From positions 1-36,191 of the forward strand of contig DLMI01000109.1 in assembly GCA_002478145.1 (NCBI GenBank): 36,191 nt of DNA, in the 5' to 3' direction. Made by a program: the position numbers and the translations under genes. This DNA comes from Acidobacteria bacterium UBA7540 (GTDB lineage Bacteria > Acidobacteriota > Terriglobia > UBA7540). Shown piece by piece: positions 1-7,680 of this stretch (positions are counted from its first letter, which is position 1; each line of letters starts with the position of its first letter). Under the pieces are notes generated by a model. That model searched no databases. It was not told where the DNA came from and saw nothing but the letters and a program-made list of their open reading frames with translations.

Positions 1-132
1 ACGATGTACCCCGACTTCCCTAGGCGAGTTTGGAGGGCGGTGAACTCCAGCCGCGGGGTGGGCCACGAAGCGCTCTGTGACCAATCAATGTGCGCCGCAT
101 GGGAAGATGCGTGATAGAATCGAGGCGTCAAC

Positions 133-861
133 ATGAGCCTTCGGGAACGCATTCGGAGTCTTTTCCGCCTCTTTCTGTTGTTTACGGTCCTGGTGACCGT
201 GGCGCTGGTCAGCGCCATCATGACCATCCGGTTCACCATCCGGGGCCACCAGGAGACCATGCCGAACATGGTCGGATTATCTTTCGACTATGCTCAACGC
301 ATGGCCACCGGATTAGGTCTTGAAATGAAAGTCGAAGATAAGCTCTTCAACACCCAATACCCTCCCCAGACGATAGTGTCCCAGATGCCTCCCCCAGGGA
401 CCCGCATCAAGATCGGCCAGCATGTGCACGTCCTGGTGAGCCTGGGCCCCCCCCAGGTCGTCATCCCCAACTTTTTGGGGACCAGCATTCGCGCCGCAAG
501 GATCACAGCTATTCAGCGCACCCTCACGCTGGGCGATATCGTGGGAGTTCATTGGCCCCAGTCTGAACCCGATCTAGTCGTGGCACAGGATCCGCCACCG
601 GAAAGCGCCGAGGTGAGGAGCCCCGCCGTGGATATTCTGGTTTCTGTCGGGGAAGCGCCTGAAGCATACCTGTGCCCGAGATTCGTCGGCCAACCCATTG
701 CGGAAGTCCGTCGCGGTCTCGAGAAGGCAGGCTTCAAAGTGGCAGGTGTTACTTCCATTACAACCGAAAGTGGCCCTCGAGGCATCATCTTCACGCAATC
801 GCCTGCCGCTGGAAGCAAGATCGGCTCGGACGCCGCGTTCAGCTTCCAAGTCTCGCAATAA
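133..861 (+). CDS. Membrane-anchored protein with three PASTA domains
   Basis: A 242-residue protein with a short basic N-terminus (RERIRSLFRL), one hydrophobic segment at about residues 13-34, and then three consecutive PASTA repeats (about 40-108, 109-175 and 176-242). The repeats show the usual pattern: a start like MPNMVGLS or IPNFLGTS, a central QxPPPG or QDPPPES, and a closing VLVSLG or ILVSVG. PASTA domains in Ser/Thr kinases and penicillin-binding proteins bind muropeptides or act as envelope spacers. There is no kinase or transpeptidase domain here, so this is a stand-alone PASTA protein anchored in the inner membrane and facing the periplasm. The ATG at 133 gives a complete N-terminal anchor. 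A role in peptidoglycan sensing is inferred from the domain only. Confidence 0.85.
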   Translation: MSLRERIRSLFRLFLLFTVLVTVALVSAIMTIRFTIRGHQETMPNMVGLSFDYAQRMATGLGLEMKVEDKLFNTQYPPQTIVSQMPPPGTRIKIGQHVHVLVSLGPPQVVIPNFLGTSIRAARITAIQRTLTLGDIVGVHWPQSEPDLVVAQDPPPESAEVRSPAVDILVSVGEAPEAYLCPRFVGQPIAEVRRGLEKAGFKVAGVTSITTESGPRGIIFTQSPAAGSKIGSDAAFSFQVSQ

Positions 862-898
862 TGGAGCAAGGCGCATTGCGCGCCCTCGAATTTCAGGA

Positions 899-930
899 TG
901 ACATGTCACTGACACGTGACACTGTGTCAG
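899..930. promoter_or_regulatory. Cluster of five TGTCA/TGACA half-sites (candidate activator site)
   Basis: Five copies of the pentamer TGTCA or its complement lie in 31 bases: TGACA 899-903, TGTCA 904-908, TGACA 910-914, TGACA 917-921 and TGTCA 925-929. They form overlapping dyads, including the perfect palindrome TGACATGTCA (899-908) and CTGACAC/GTGTCAG (909-915 with 924-930). The cluster sits just upstream of a sigma-54-like element and of the 13-heme cytochrome gene. Binding by an enhancer-binding protein is inferred. Confidence 0.5.
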
Positions 931-960
931 TTCTGCGGTATTGAAAAACTCCTCGTCCAC

Positions 961-976
961 GGCATGATAACTGCAA
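961..976 (+). promoter_or_regulatory. Candidate sigma-54 (-24/-12) promoter
   Basis: The sequence GGCATGATAACTGCAA has GG at 961-962 and GC at 973-974 with exactly ten bases between, the spacing required for RpoN promoters. It agrees with the TGGCACG-N4-TTGCA consensus at most positions. It precedes the cytochrome start at 1145 by about 170 nt, leaving a long untranslated leader. The half-site cluster at 899-930 is closer than a typical enhancer, so the call is tentative. Confidence 0.4.
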
Positions 977-1144
977 CACTATGTCCGTAAGTATCTGGAA
1001 GAGGTGTGCGAAGTTCCAAAGTGTCCCATGTAGGTCGCCTTTATGGGTGGAAATTCGCAGTTTGATATTTCATCACTAGCCGTGGTTGATGTGGAGTCAA
1101 AACATGGCTTGGGGCTGGAATCGTTGCACGGAAAGGCCCTTGAA

Positions 1145-3214
1145 ATGAGTCTGGGCAGGTTGATCATTCTCAGTTCGGTCATTCTACTCCTTGGAGGCAG
1201 CACATGCCTTCGGGCTTCAGACGATTGTCTTTCCTGCCACGGACCCTCCACTGGTTTGACGAACTCGCAAGGCAAGCCCATCACGGCGAAGGCGGAGGCG
1301 CTGGCGCATAGCGTCCACAAAGACGTTCGCTGCGTGGATTGCCACGCAGGGGCAGCCAAGTTCCCGCACACGGCAAAGAGCGCATCGGCCTCTTGCCACG
1401 CCTGCCACGGAGAAGTCTCCGGGGAGTTGGTGGCCAGCGCTCACGCGGCGCTCGGAAAGCCGGATAATTCTGAAACCTGCGTGGCTTGCCATGGCAACGC
1501 CCACGAGATAGTGGATCCCGCCACTCGCGGCACGGCCTTCTGCGCCACATGCCACGCAGATGAAGTCAAACAATTCGCGTCCAGCATTCATGGCCGCGCG
1601 CACGCTCACCTGAACGGGGATGCTCCGACCTGCCAGAGCTGCCACGGGCCCGCGCACCAAGTGGTGGCCGCCAGCGCCCCAAACTCGCCGGTCAGCAAGC
1701 TGAACCTGCCTCGGACCTGCGGACAATGCCACTCGAACCCCGCGTTGGCAGCCAGATACATGTTCGCGGTGGCCAAGCCCGTGGAAGCCTACGAGTCGAG
1801 CGTGCATGGGCGCGCCATCCGGGCCGGCAAGATGAATGCCGCGGTGTGTAATGACTGCCACGGCGTCCACGACATCCTTCCGGCGAATGACCCGCGCTCG
1901 CCGATTTTCAAATTCCGGGTAGCCTCGACGTGCGGGAAGTGCCACACGCAGGTTTTTGGTCAATACAAGGAAAGCATTCACGGCCGCGCCGTGGCGGCGG
2001 GCGTTGATTCTGCTCCCACCTGTACCGACTGCCACGGTGAGCATCGAATCCTGGCTCCGAACGACCCCAACTCTCCGGTTTATGTGGCCAACATTTCCCG
2101 CGTAACCTGCTCGCACTGCCACGCGGACCAGCGGCTGAATGCGCGCTTTGCCCTCCCCGCGGGCCGCGTGTCAAGCTATGAAAACAGCTACCATGGCTTG
2201 GCGGCGCAGGCCGGTTCCCAGACGGTTGCCAATTGCGCGTCCTGCCACGGTGTGCACAACATTCTGCCCTCCGCCGATCCTCGTTCCACCATTGCCAAGG
2301 CCAATCTGTCCCAGACCTGCGGGAAGTGTCACCCGGACGCGGGCAAAGAGTTTGCGCTCGGGCCGGTCCACGTGCTGCCGGCCTCGGCGGCCGAAAGTCG
2401 CTGGCTTTATTACGTGCGGCTGTTCTATCTCTTTACCATTCCCACCGTCGTAGGGTTCATGCTGCTGCACAATCTTCTGGACTGGCTGCGAAAGGTGCGC
2501 CGCCACGTCGCCCGGTACCGCCTGCTCCAAACACCTCTCCGCTTAACCCTGAGCGAGCGGGTTCAGCATGCGCTGCTGCTGATCAGCTTCATGACGTTAG
2601 TGATTACGGGCTTCATGTTGAAGTTCCCGGAAAGCTTCTGGGCGGCGCCGCTGGTGAGGTGGGAGAAGGGCCTCCCGTTACGCGGCCTTGTGCATCGCAT
2701 CGCGGGGGTAGTGTTGATCGGCGCAGGCTTCTATCACCTTCTCTATCTCGTCTTCACTCGGGAGGGGCGGCGAGACCTGCGTGCCATGTTGCCCAAGGTC
2801 CGAGATGTGCGCGAGGCAGTCCAGACCGTGGGCTACGACTTGGGGTACCGCCGGGAGGCTCCGCTTTACGCCAAGTTTAATTACGCGGAGAAGCTCGAGT
2901 ACTGGGCGCTGGTCTGGGGGACCATGGTCATGGCGGTCACGGGCATTTTCCTTTGGGCGCACAACTTCGTGCTCGAATACCTCTCCAAGGTCTGGCTCGA
3001 CATCGCCACGGCCGTCCACTACTACGAGGCCATCCTGGCCACTCTCGCCATTGTCATCTGGCACTTCTACACCGTCATCTTTGATCCGGATGTCTACCCC
3101 GTAAAGTGGACCTTCGTGAGCGGCCGCGCGCCTGAACACGAGGTGAGAGAAGAAGAGGAAGAAGCCGCGCCCCAAGCTGCTCCGGAGTCAAAGGCCGGTA
3201 GTGGGTCAGTTTGA
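1145..3214 (+). CDS. 13-heme cytochrome c fused to a cytochrome b561-like membrane module
   Basis: This 689-residue protein has a signal peptide (MSLGRLIILSSVILLLGGS), then thirteen CxxCH c-heme motifs from DDCLSCH to QTCGKCH, most in CxxCHG form and spaced like cytochrome c3/NrfB-type domains with repeated SxHGRA segments. The C-terminal third has about five membrane helices containing the histidines expected of a diheme cytochrome b561/formate dehydrogenase gamma-type subunit (VQHALLL, LVHRIAG, FYHLLYL, VHYYEA, WHFYTV). It ends in an acidic tail. The architecture suggests electron transfer between the membrane quinone pool and periplasmic or extracellular partners. The direction and partners are unknown. 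An upstream in-frame ATG at 1043 would bury the signal peptide. The ATG at 1145 has GGAAAGG eight bases before it and is preferred. The last codons overlap a MITE-like repeat (3199-3304). Confidence 0.9.
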   Translation: MSLGRLIILSSVILLLGGSTCLRASDDCLSCHGPSTGLTNSQGKPITAKAEALAHSVHKDVRCVDCHAGAAKFPHTAKSASASCHACHGEVSGELVASAHAALGKPDNSETCVACHGNAHEIVDPATRGTAFCATCHADEVKQFASSIHGRAHAHLNGDAPTCQSCHGPAHQVVAASAPNSPVSKLNLPRTCGQCHSNPALAARYMFAVAKPVEAYESSVHGRAIRAGKMNAAVCNDCHGVHDILPANDPRSPIFKFRVASTCGKCHTQVFGQYKESIHGRAVAAGVDSAPTCTDCHGEHRILAPNDPNSPVYVANISRVTCSHCHADQRLNARFALPAGRVSSYENSYHGLAAQAGSQTVANCASCHGVHNILPSADPRSTIAKANLSQTCGKCHPDAGKEFALGPVHVLPASAAESRWLYYVRLFYLFTIPTVVGFMLLHNLLDWLRKVRRHVARYRLLQTPLRLTLSERVQHALLLISFMTLVITGFMLKFPESFWAAPLVRWEKGLPLRGLVHRIAGVVLIGAGFYHLLYLVFTREGRRDLRAMLPKVRDVREAVQTVGYDLGYRREAPLYAKFNYAEKLEYWALVWGTMVMAVTGIFLWAHNFVLEYLSKVWLDIATAVHYYEAILATLAIVIWHFYTVIFDPDVYPVKWTFVSGRAPEHEVREEEEEAAPQAAPESKAGSGSV

Positions 3215-3304
3215 TGTAGAGGCGGCGGAACCAGTCCCGATCTGATCGGGACGCCGCCATTTGGCGACGTAAACTCGCCGCTACGCCATCAAATCGACCT
3301 ACTA
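3199..3304. repeat. 106-bp MITE-like element with imperfect 18-bp terminal inverted repeats
   Basis: The ends 3199-3216 and 3287-3304 are inverted copies matching at 15 of 18 positions. Inside is a perfect dyad GTCCCGATC-T-GATCGGGAC (3234-3252), flanked by GGCGGCGG and CGCCGCC tracts, so the whole element folds back on itself. It overlaps the last codons and the stop of the cytochrome gene. No coding capacity was seen. Mobility is inferred from the shape only. Confidence 0.5.
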
Positions 3305-3762
3305 TCCAAAGGCCGCGAGCAAGAACCCGCCTTCGCCCACAGCCCCTTAGGGCCAATCCCGCCATGCGGGATTGGCCGGGGCCAGTGCACCTCCCCATAA
3401 GCGTTAACCTAAGGAATAAGGTGCTTCCGAGCTCGCTGTCGCCCGGCCAGAACTTCGCATTGCCCCTGCGGATTCGTTGATAAACACAAGGCGACAAGGC
3501 AGGACTTACTTCACCGAATGCCATTTCGGGACAACGATCCGCCCAACGGACCACTCAAAGTTACTCAAAGCTTACTTTCCGAGTCGCCGACATAACCGGG
3601 AGCTATCGCGTGGTGGCTCAGTCCGCGATGATGGATCTCCTCCAAGTCACTTCACGGTGTGACCTCCGTCACTGCTGTGTCGTCGCTAGTGATGTTTGAC
3701 TCCCTATGGGATAATGGTTGCCGTTTTGTTCGAGGGGGGACCGCAGCCGGGCAATGATGGAC
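3305..3762. other. Intergenic stretch with no recognised gene
   Basis: No convincing gene lies between the cytochrome and the OPT transporter. The stretch holds a perfect 12-bp hairpin GGCCAATCCCGC/GCGGGATTGGCC (3351-3362 with 3366-3377, 3-nt loop). It also holds the sequence CCCCATAAGCGTTAACCTAAGG (3393-3414), whose near-complement recurs at 9317-9337. The hairpin has no following T-run, so it is not called a terminator. Short reading frames here have no recognisable start or domain. Confidence 0.6.
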
Positions 3763-3821
3763 TGGGAGCGCGGGCTTCCAGCCCGCATCGCAGGGCGGCG
3801 GCCAGGATGGCCGCGCTCCCA
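3763..3821. repeat. Nested palindromic repeat upstream of the OPT gene
   Basis: The outer arms TGGGAGCGC (3763-3771) and GCGCTCCCA (3813-3821) enclose an inner hairpin GCGGGCT-TCC-AGCCCGC (3770-3786). A second GGCC-rich palindrome lies between the inner hairpin and the right arm. This is a REP-like element placed 26 nt before the start of the OPT transporter, so it could be transcribed as part of its leader. Confidence 0.6.
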
Positions 3822-3847
3822 CAGCCGGTCAGGAGGCTCGTTTACGC

Positions 3848-5849
3848 ATGGCCGATGTCGAAACCAAGTCGCTTTCGGAAAACGCGTACCAGCCGTTGAA
3901 GGACGGCGAAATCTATATGCCGCTGGTGCCCACCAGCATGGCGCCACCGGAGGTGACCTGGCGCGCGGTGCTGTGGGGCACGTTGCTGTGTATCGTCTTC
4001 AGCGTCGCGTCGGCCTATTCCGCCCTCAAGGTCGGCCAGGGAATGGAGGCGGCGATTCCCATCTCCATCCTCGCCATCGGCTTGGCGCGCGTCTACCGGC
4101 GGCGCTCCAGCGTGCTGGAGAACATGATCATCACCGGCATGGGCGGCGCCTCTGGCAGCGTGGTGGCCGGCGCCGTCTTCACCGTGCCGGCACTCTACAT
4201 TCTCCACCTCGACCCGCATCCGGTGCAGACCATCTTCATCTGCCTGACCGGCGGCTGCCTTGGCATCCTCTTCCTCATTCCGCTGCGGCGCTACTTTGTG
4301 CGCGAAATGCACGGCAAGCTGCCCTTTCCGGAGGCCACGGCGATCACCGAAGTCCTGGTCACCGGCGAGAAGGGCGGCTCTCAGGCCAGACTGCTGATTC
4401 AGGCCACCGTCATCGCCGCGGTTTACGACTTCTTGGTCACCACGTTCCACGTCTGGAAGGAGTACCTGAACTTCCAGTTCGTACCCGTGGTCCGGTCACT
4501 GGCCGAGCGCGGGCGCATGGTCTTCAATTTCGACGCGATCAGCTTCATCCTCGGCCTGGGCTACGTGATGGGCCTGCGCATTTCCATGATCTTTTGCGCC
4601 GGCGGCATTCTGGTGAACTTCGTGCTCGTCCCAATGATCTGGTTCATCGGCAGCCACATGGGCGACGTCACGGTGTATCCTGCTACCATCCCCATTTCGC
4701 ACATGGCGGCCTCCGACATCTACCGCAATTATGTGCGCTTCATCGGCGTGGGCGCCATCGCGAGCGCCGGCCTCGTCGGCATCCTCAAGTCGCTGCGCGT
4801 GGTTGCCGGATCGTTCGGCATCGCTTTGCACGCTTTCCGCCACGGCGAAGCGCCACACATGGAACGCACCGACCGTGACATTCCCATCATCACCATCCTC
4901 CTCGGCGTGGTGCTGGGGGCAATCGCAGTGGCCGCGCTCTTCAGACACCTTCATGTTTCGTGGACCGTGGTCGCCGTGGGCCTGGCGCTGACGCTGCTCT
5001 TCTCATTCTTCTTCACCACGGTGGCTGCCAACGCCATTGCCACCACGGCCAACAACCCGGCCAGCGGCATGACGTTACTGACCATCATCGTCTCCGCGAT
5101 CGTGTTGCTGAAGTTCGGGCTCTCCGGGACCACCGGCATGTTCTTCGTGATGGTCCTCGCCGGCATGGTCTGTGTAGCCCTCTGCGCCTCGGGACAGTTC
5201 ATTACCGACCTGAAAGCTGGCTACTGGCTCGGTTCCACGCCTTCGGCGCAGGAGAAAGGTGAAGTTTATCGGGGTCGTCGCATCGGCAATCACCGCGGGC
5301 TTAACCATCATCCTGCTGGCCAAGGCCTTCCAATTCGGAGAGGCCGTGCCCGGCGACCTGCGGCAGGTCCTGGTCGCGCCCCAGGCCTCCGCACTGAAAG
5401 CCGTGGTGTCGGGATTCATGAGCGGCCAGCCGGTCGCCTATATGTTGTTCGGCATCGGCGCCATGATCACCGTGGTGTTGGAGATGCTCGGCCTCTCTTC
5501 CATGGTCTTCGCGCTGGGAGTTTATTTGCCGCTGCAGTTGACCACGCCGATCTTAGTCGGCGGATTTCTCTCGCACCTGGTGAACAAGCGCGGGGAGAAG
5601 GTCGGCGGCCAGCACGGCAAAACCATCCGCGAGCGCGGCATCATCATTGCGGGCGGCTTGATGGCAGGCGGCGCACTCGGCGGAGTGATTGGGGCGGCGC
5701 TACGCGTGTTGCCGCACTTCAAGGAAGAGTGGATTCAGACGCCTTTCTACGCGAAGGATGGGGTGTCGCAAAGCGTTTCCGCCCTGGTGTTTGTTGGTCT
5801 GTGTCTGTACGTATGGTTCGGCTCGCTGAGCCCCAAGGGGGCGAACTAA
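3848..5849 (+). CDS. OPT-family oligopeptide transporter, split by a one-base frameshift
   Basis: The two reading frames together give about 666 residues of an OPT-family (oligopeptide/metal-chelate) multi-pass inner-membrane transporter. Frame one (3848-5257) carries the N-terminal 470 residues, including VLWGTLLCIVFSVAS, NMIITGMGGASGS and the conserved NNPASGMTLLT. It breaks after QFITDLKAGYWLGSTP-SAQEK. The remaining helices continue in another frame from 5259 (VKFIGVVASAITAGLTIILL) to the stop at 5847-5849. Removing one G from the AAAGG at 5255-5259 restores a normal EK-VKFIG junction. Both halves are otherwise well conserved, so this is either a very recent mutation or a sequencing/assembly error. 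AGGAGG at 3830-3835 precedes the ATG at 3848. The last seven codons (LSPKGAN, stop) lie in a 100-bp repeat that continues downstream. Confidence 0.85.
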
Positions 5850-6026
5850 CAAAGCCCAGGCCAACGGCCTGCGACGAGATAGCATCCCAAATTTAAGCCC
5901 CCAGCCCTGAAAGGGCGATATCGCTTTGAGCCCCAAAGGGGCGATCTAACAAAGCCCAGGCCAACGGCCTGGGACAAGATAGCATCCCAAATTTCAGCCG
6001 TTAGCCCTGAAAGGGCGGTACAGGTG
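5827..6026 (+). repeat. Two tandem copies of a 100-bp hairpin repeat
   Basis: The unit starting TGAGCCCCAAAGGGGCGA is present twice with a period of exactly 100 bases (5827 and 5927). Each copy contains an AGCCCAGGCCAACGGCCT hairpin and an AGCCCTGAAAGGGCG hairpin. In the second copy CCCAGGCC-AAC-GGCCTGGG (5955-5973) pairs perfectly. The first copy supplies the final codons of the OPT transporter. An inverted relative lies at 6254-6350, on the far side of a transposase remnant. Confidence 0.85.
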
Positions 6027-6033
6027 TTTCGCC

Positions 6034-6249
6034 ATGTCGCAATCCCTATCCCAACTCTACGTGCACCCAATCTTCCATTGGCAGAGCGGGTATGGCGGGT
6101 TTTCGGTGAGCGCGGCGGACGTGGAAGAGGTCGTGGAATACATCGCGCAACAGGAAACCCATCACCGTGGGGTCAGCTTCCAAGACGAATTCCGAAAGTT
6201 GCTGGAAGCCCACGGGATCGCCTACGACGAGCGGTATGTGTGGGATTGA
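6034..6249 (+). pseudogene. Internally deleted IS200/IS605-type Y1 transposase remnant
   Basis: The 71-residue frame begins MSQSLSQLYVH, the typical N-terminus of small Y1 (HUH) transposases. It then jumps directly to what is normally the C-terminal third: WQSGYGGFSVS, VEYIAQQETHHR, SFQDEFRKLL and the ending DERYVWD. Roughly 75-80 central residues, including the metal-binding HUH motif, are missing, whereas the Tyr of the C-terminal helix (VVEYIAQQE) remains. The family is recalled from well-known sequences of this type; no alignment was run. With no HUH motif it cannot be an active nuclease. It is flanked by hairpin repeats in direct (5827-6026) and inverted (6254-6350) orientation, the arrangement expected of a REP/transposase element. 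Confidence 0.8.
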
Positions 6250-6253
6250 AGGG

Positions 6254-6350
6254 GGTTGTGCCGCCCCTTCAGGGCTTGCGAAGAAGATTGGTGGGGATTC
6301 GCTGACCCAGGGCGTTGCCCTGGGCTTTGCTGGCGCGCCCCCTTGGGGCT
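6254..6350 (-). repeat. Inverted copy of the 5827-6026 hairpin repeat
   Basis: Read on the minus strand this begins AGCCCCAAGGGGGCG, includes CCCAGGGC-AAC-GCCCTGGG (6305-6323) and ends near AAGCCCTGAAGGGGCGGC. It is the same repeat family as 5827-6026 but in opposite orientation. The stem differs (CCCAGGGC here, CCCAGGCC there) yet stays perfectly paired. Confidence 0.75.
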
Positions 6351-6467
6351 GCGACTGCTCTCACCGCCTGGGCCTGCGCACGGCCATAAAGAAATACCGA
6401 TCGGAAAGAAAAGCACGCCGGAGTTTCGACGCCGCGATAGAATACGGCACGGCGGCGACGATGGCTA

Positions 6468-6510
6468 CGGAAAAGACGCGGACCGCAAAACCGGCGGTCC
6501 GCGCTACCTG
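6468..6510 (-). repeat. REP-like hairpin of the GGTAGCGC family
   Basis: On the minus strand the element reads GGTAGCGCGGACCGC, loop, GCGGTCCGCG, then TCTTTTCCG. The stem GCGGACCGC/GCGGTCCGC occupies 6478-6486 and 6494-6502. The same head (GGTAGCGC) and tail (GGCTCTTCCGG-like) occur at 7528-7573, 7624-7663 and 9024-9066 with different stem sequences. Confidence 0.65.
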
Positions 6511-6571
6511 CTTTTCGGATATAATGTGCGGTCGCTAGAGCGACGAAGCGAGGTGAGTGTTGCCCGGTTGG

Positions 6572-7423
6572 ATGGAAACATTGCCGCTTTTGGCCAGCCT
6601 CTTTCTTGCAGTCCCGTCGTGCCTCGGCGAAACCTTCTTTTGGCATTCTCCGTCCCCGACCCCGGCGGAGGCGGCGGCGTTGTTGCGGGCTGTCTGTCCC
6701 GGCGCCGTGCAACCGGGCGGCACTGCGCCAGATTCCCTTGCTGGCTGTAAACCCTGCCCAAAGTACACCAGCGTCGGAACTCTGGAGCCTCGCCGGGCGA
6801 TGGGCTTTTTGTTTGAACTTCACACGGTGATCTATGGCAGCTTTACCCGGCCTGGCGCCCGCGAGGCCGTGGCAGGCTTCGAAGGTTGCGAGTCTCACGC
6901 GACCGGGGGCGGTGGCACTGTTCTGTTGCGCAAGAGTCACGGCTCTTGGGCTATGATCGATTACCAGATGGCGCTGATCACCTCAGCCTGTCAGACCTAT
7001 CACCTCAAGACCGGCCGCGACCTTTTGCTGTGCGAAGACGTCGACCACTTCCAGGGAGAGATGGTTCAGTGGGTCTACCTGTGTGACTTTTCCAAGGAAG
7101 CACAGTCGCGGTCCGAAACCATCTTCGAAGTACACGATACGCGAGGCATGCGCAGCCACGGTGCCATCTGCGGTTCCATCGATAAAGTGCTCCTGCACGA
7201 CTTGAATGGTGACGGTATGCCGGACGTGACGGTATGGTTCAGCTCGGGCCGGGGCGCCTTTCCAAATGCAGACGGACCTTGCAGCTCGGACGGCATGCAC
7301 GCGTCGGCCCAGAAGCACCGGTTGGACTTCCTGTTTCAGCCAAATACAGAGAGCTTTGGCCCCGCACCATGGAGCGAGTCGCTCGCCGAGACTTACCGTG
7401 AATTCTTCCGCGTCGGCCAGTGA
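6572..7423 (+). CDS. Secreted protein of unknown function with a DxNGDGxxD calcium-like loop
   Basis: The 283-residue product starting at the ATG at 6572 opens with a signal peptide (METLPLLASLFLAVPSCLG, cleavage likely near residues 18-20). No known family was recognised. Visible features are several cysteines (about ten after the signal, possibly disulfide-bonded) and the segment HDLNGDGMPDVTVWF at about residues 213-227. The latter matches the EF-hand-like calcium loop found in FG-GAP, dockerin and thrombospondin-type repeats. An in-frame GTG at 6557 is an alternative start. AGGTGAG at 6551-6557 is the nearest purine-rich stretch, rather far from 6572. It stands alone between REP-like repeats. 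A periplasmic or exported location is inferred; the function is not. Confidence 0.65.
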   Translation: METLPLLASLFLAVPSCLGETFFWHSPSPTPAEAAALLRAVCPGAVQPGGTAPDSLAGCKPCPKYTSVGTLEPRRAMGFLFELHTVIYGSFTRPGAREAVAGFEGCESHATGGGGTVLLRKSHGSWAMIDYQMALITSACQTYHLKTGRDLLLCEDVDHFQGEMVQWVYLCDFSKEAQSRSETIFEVHDTRGMRSHGAICGSIDKVLLHDLNGDGMPDVTVWFSSGRGAFPNADGPCSSDGMHASAQKHRLDFLFQPNTESFGPAPWSESLAETYREFFRVGQ

Positions 7424-7449
7424 AAGGAGGGAGAAACGGCGGGGTGGCA

Positions 7450-7471
7450 CAGACATTGGTTTGTATGTCTG
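7450..7471. repeat. Hairpin CAGACAT/ATGTCTG
   Basis: A perfect 7-bp stem (7450-7456 with 7465-7471) has an 8-nt loop and GGC/GCC continuing after one mismatch. It begins 27 nt after the stop of the upstream gene with no T-run following. It looks like another small REP-type hairpin rather than a terminator. Confidence 0.4.
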
Positions 7472-7493
7472 CGCCCCGGTTGGAGGAGGAACA

Positions 7494-7527
7494 ATGGACG
7501 CGATAGGACGATTTGTGGCAGATGCAG
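7494..7527 (+). repeat. 34-bp direct repeat copying the start of the DUF885 gene
   Basis: The bases 7494-7527 match 7681-7714, the first eleven codons of the DUF885-like gene, at 33 of 34 positions. The purine-rich ribosome binding site in front is also similar (GAGGAGGAACA here, GAGGAGGGATCA there). Reading from this ATG gives MDAIGRFVADA and then runs into the hairpin repeat, stopping at 7589. It is therefore a decoy or relic start. Confidence 0.7.
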
Positions 7528-7663
7528 CAGGTAGCGCAGAGTCTCGCTTTCCAGAGACTCTGCGGCTTTTCCGGATGGCATGTTCGTAGTCAGCAATAAC
7601 AGACACGCGATTATCCAAGATTAGAAGCCGCAGATTTTGAAAAGCACAAACTCTGCGCTACCT
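7528..7663. repeat. Inverted pair of GGTAGCGC-family hairpins between the direct repeats
   Basis: The left unit (7528-7573) has the perfect 11-bp stem CGCAGAGTCTC/GAGACTCTGCG (7535-7545 with 7554-7564), followed by GCTTTTCCGG. The right unit (7624-7663) is inverted, with an imperfect stem around CGCAGA and TCTGCG, and ends GCGCTACC. Together they form a BIME-like module of about 136 bp. It lies exactly between two copies of the beginning of the DUF885 gene. Confidence 0.7.
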
Positions 7664-7680
7664 GCTGTGAGGAGGGATCA

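Noticed and set aside
1..114. Open plus-strand frame from the left edge to the TGA at 112-114
   Set aside because: Only 37 codons are visible with no motif; it could be the tail of an upstream gene but cannot be supported.
1217..2122. Long minus-strand frame opposite the 13-heme cytochrome
   Set aside because: It mirrors the repetitive CxxCH coding strand; no ribosome binding site, signal or domain, and the plus strand is clearly coding.
3351..3377. Perfect 12-bp hairpin considered as a terminator for the upstream cytochrome
   Set aside because: No T-run follows and it is 137 nt beyond the stop; it resembles a dispersed hairpin.
5827..6350. Repeats considered as a CRISPR array
   Set aside because: Only two direct copies, 100 bp each, with conserved rather than unique interior and no cas genes.
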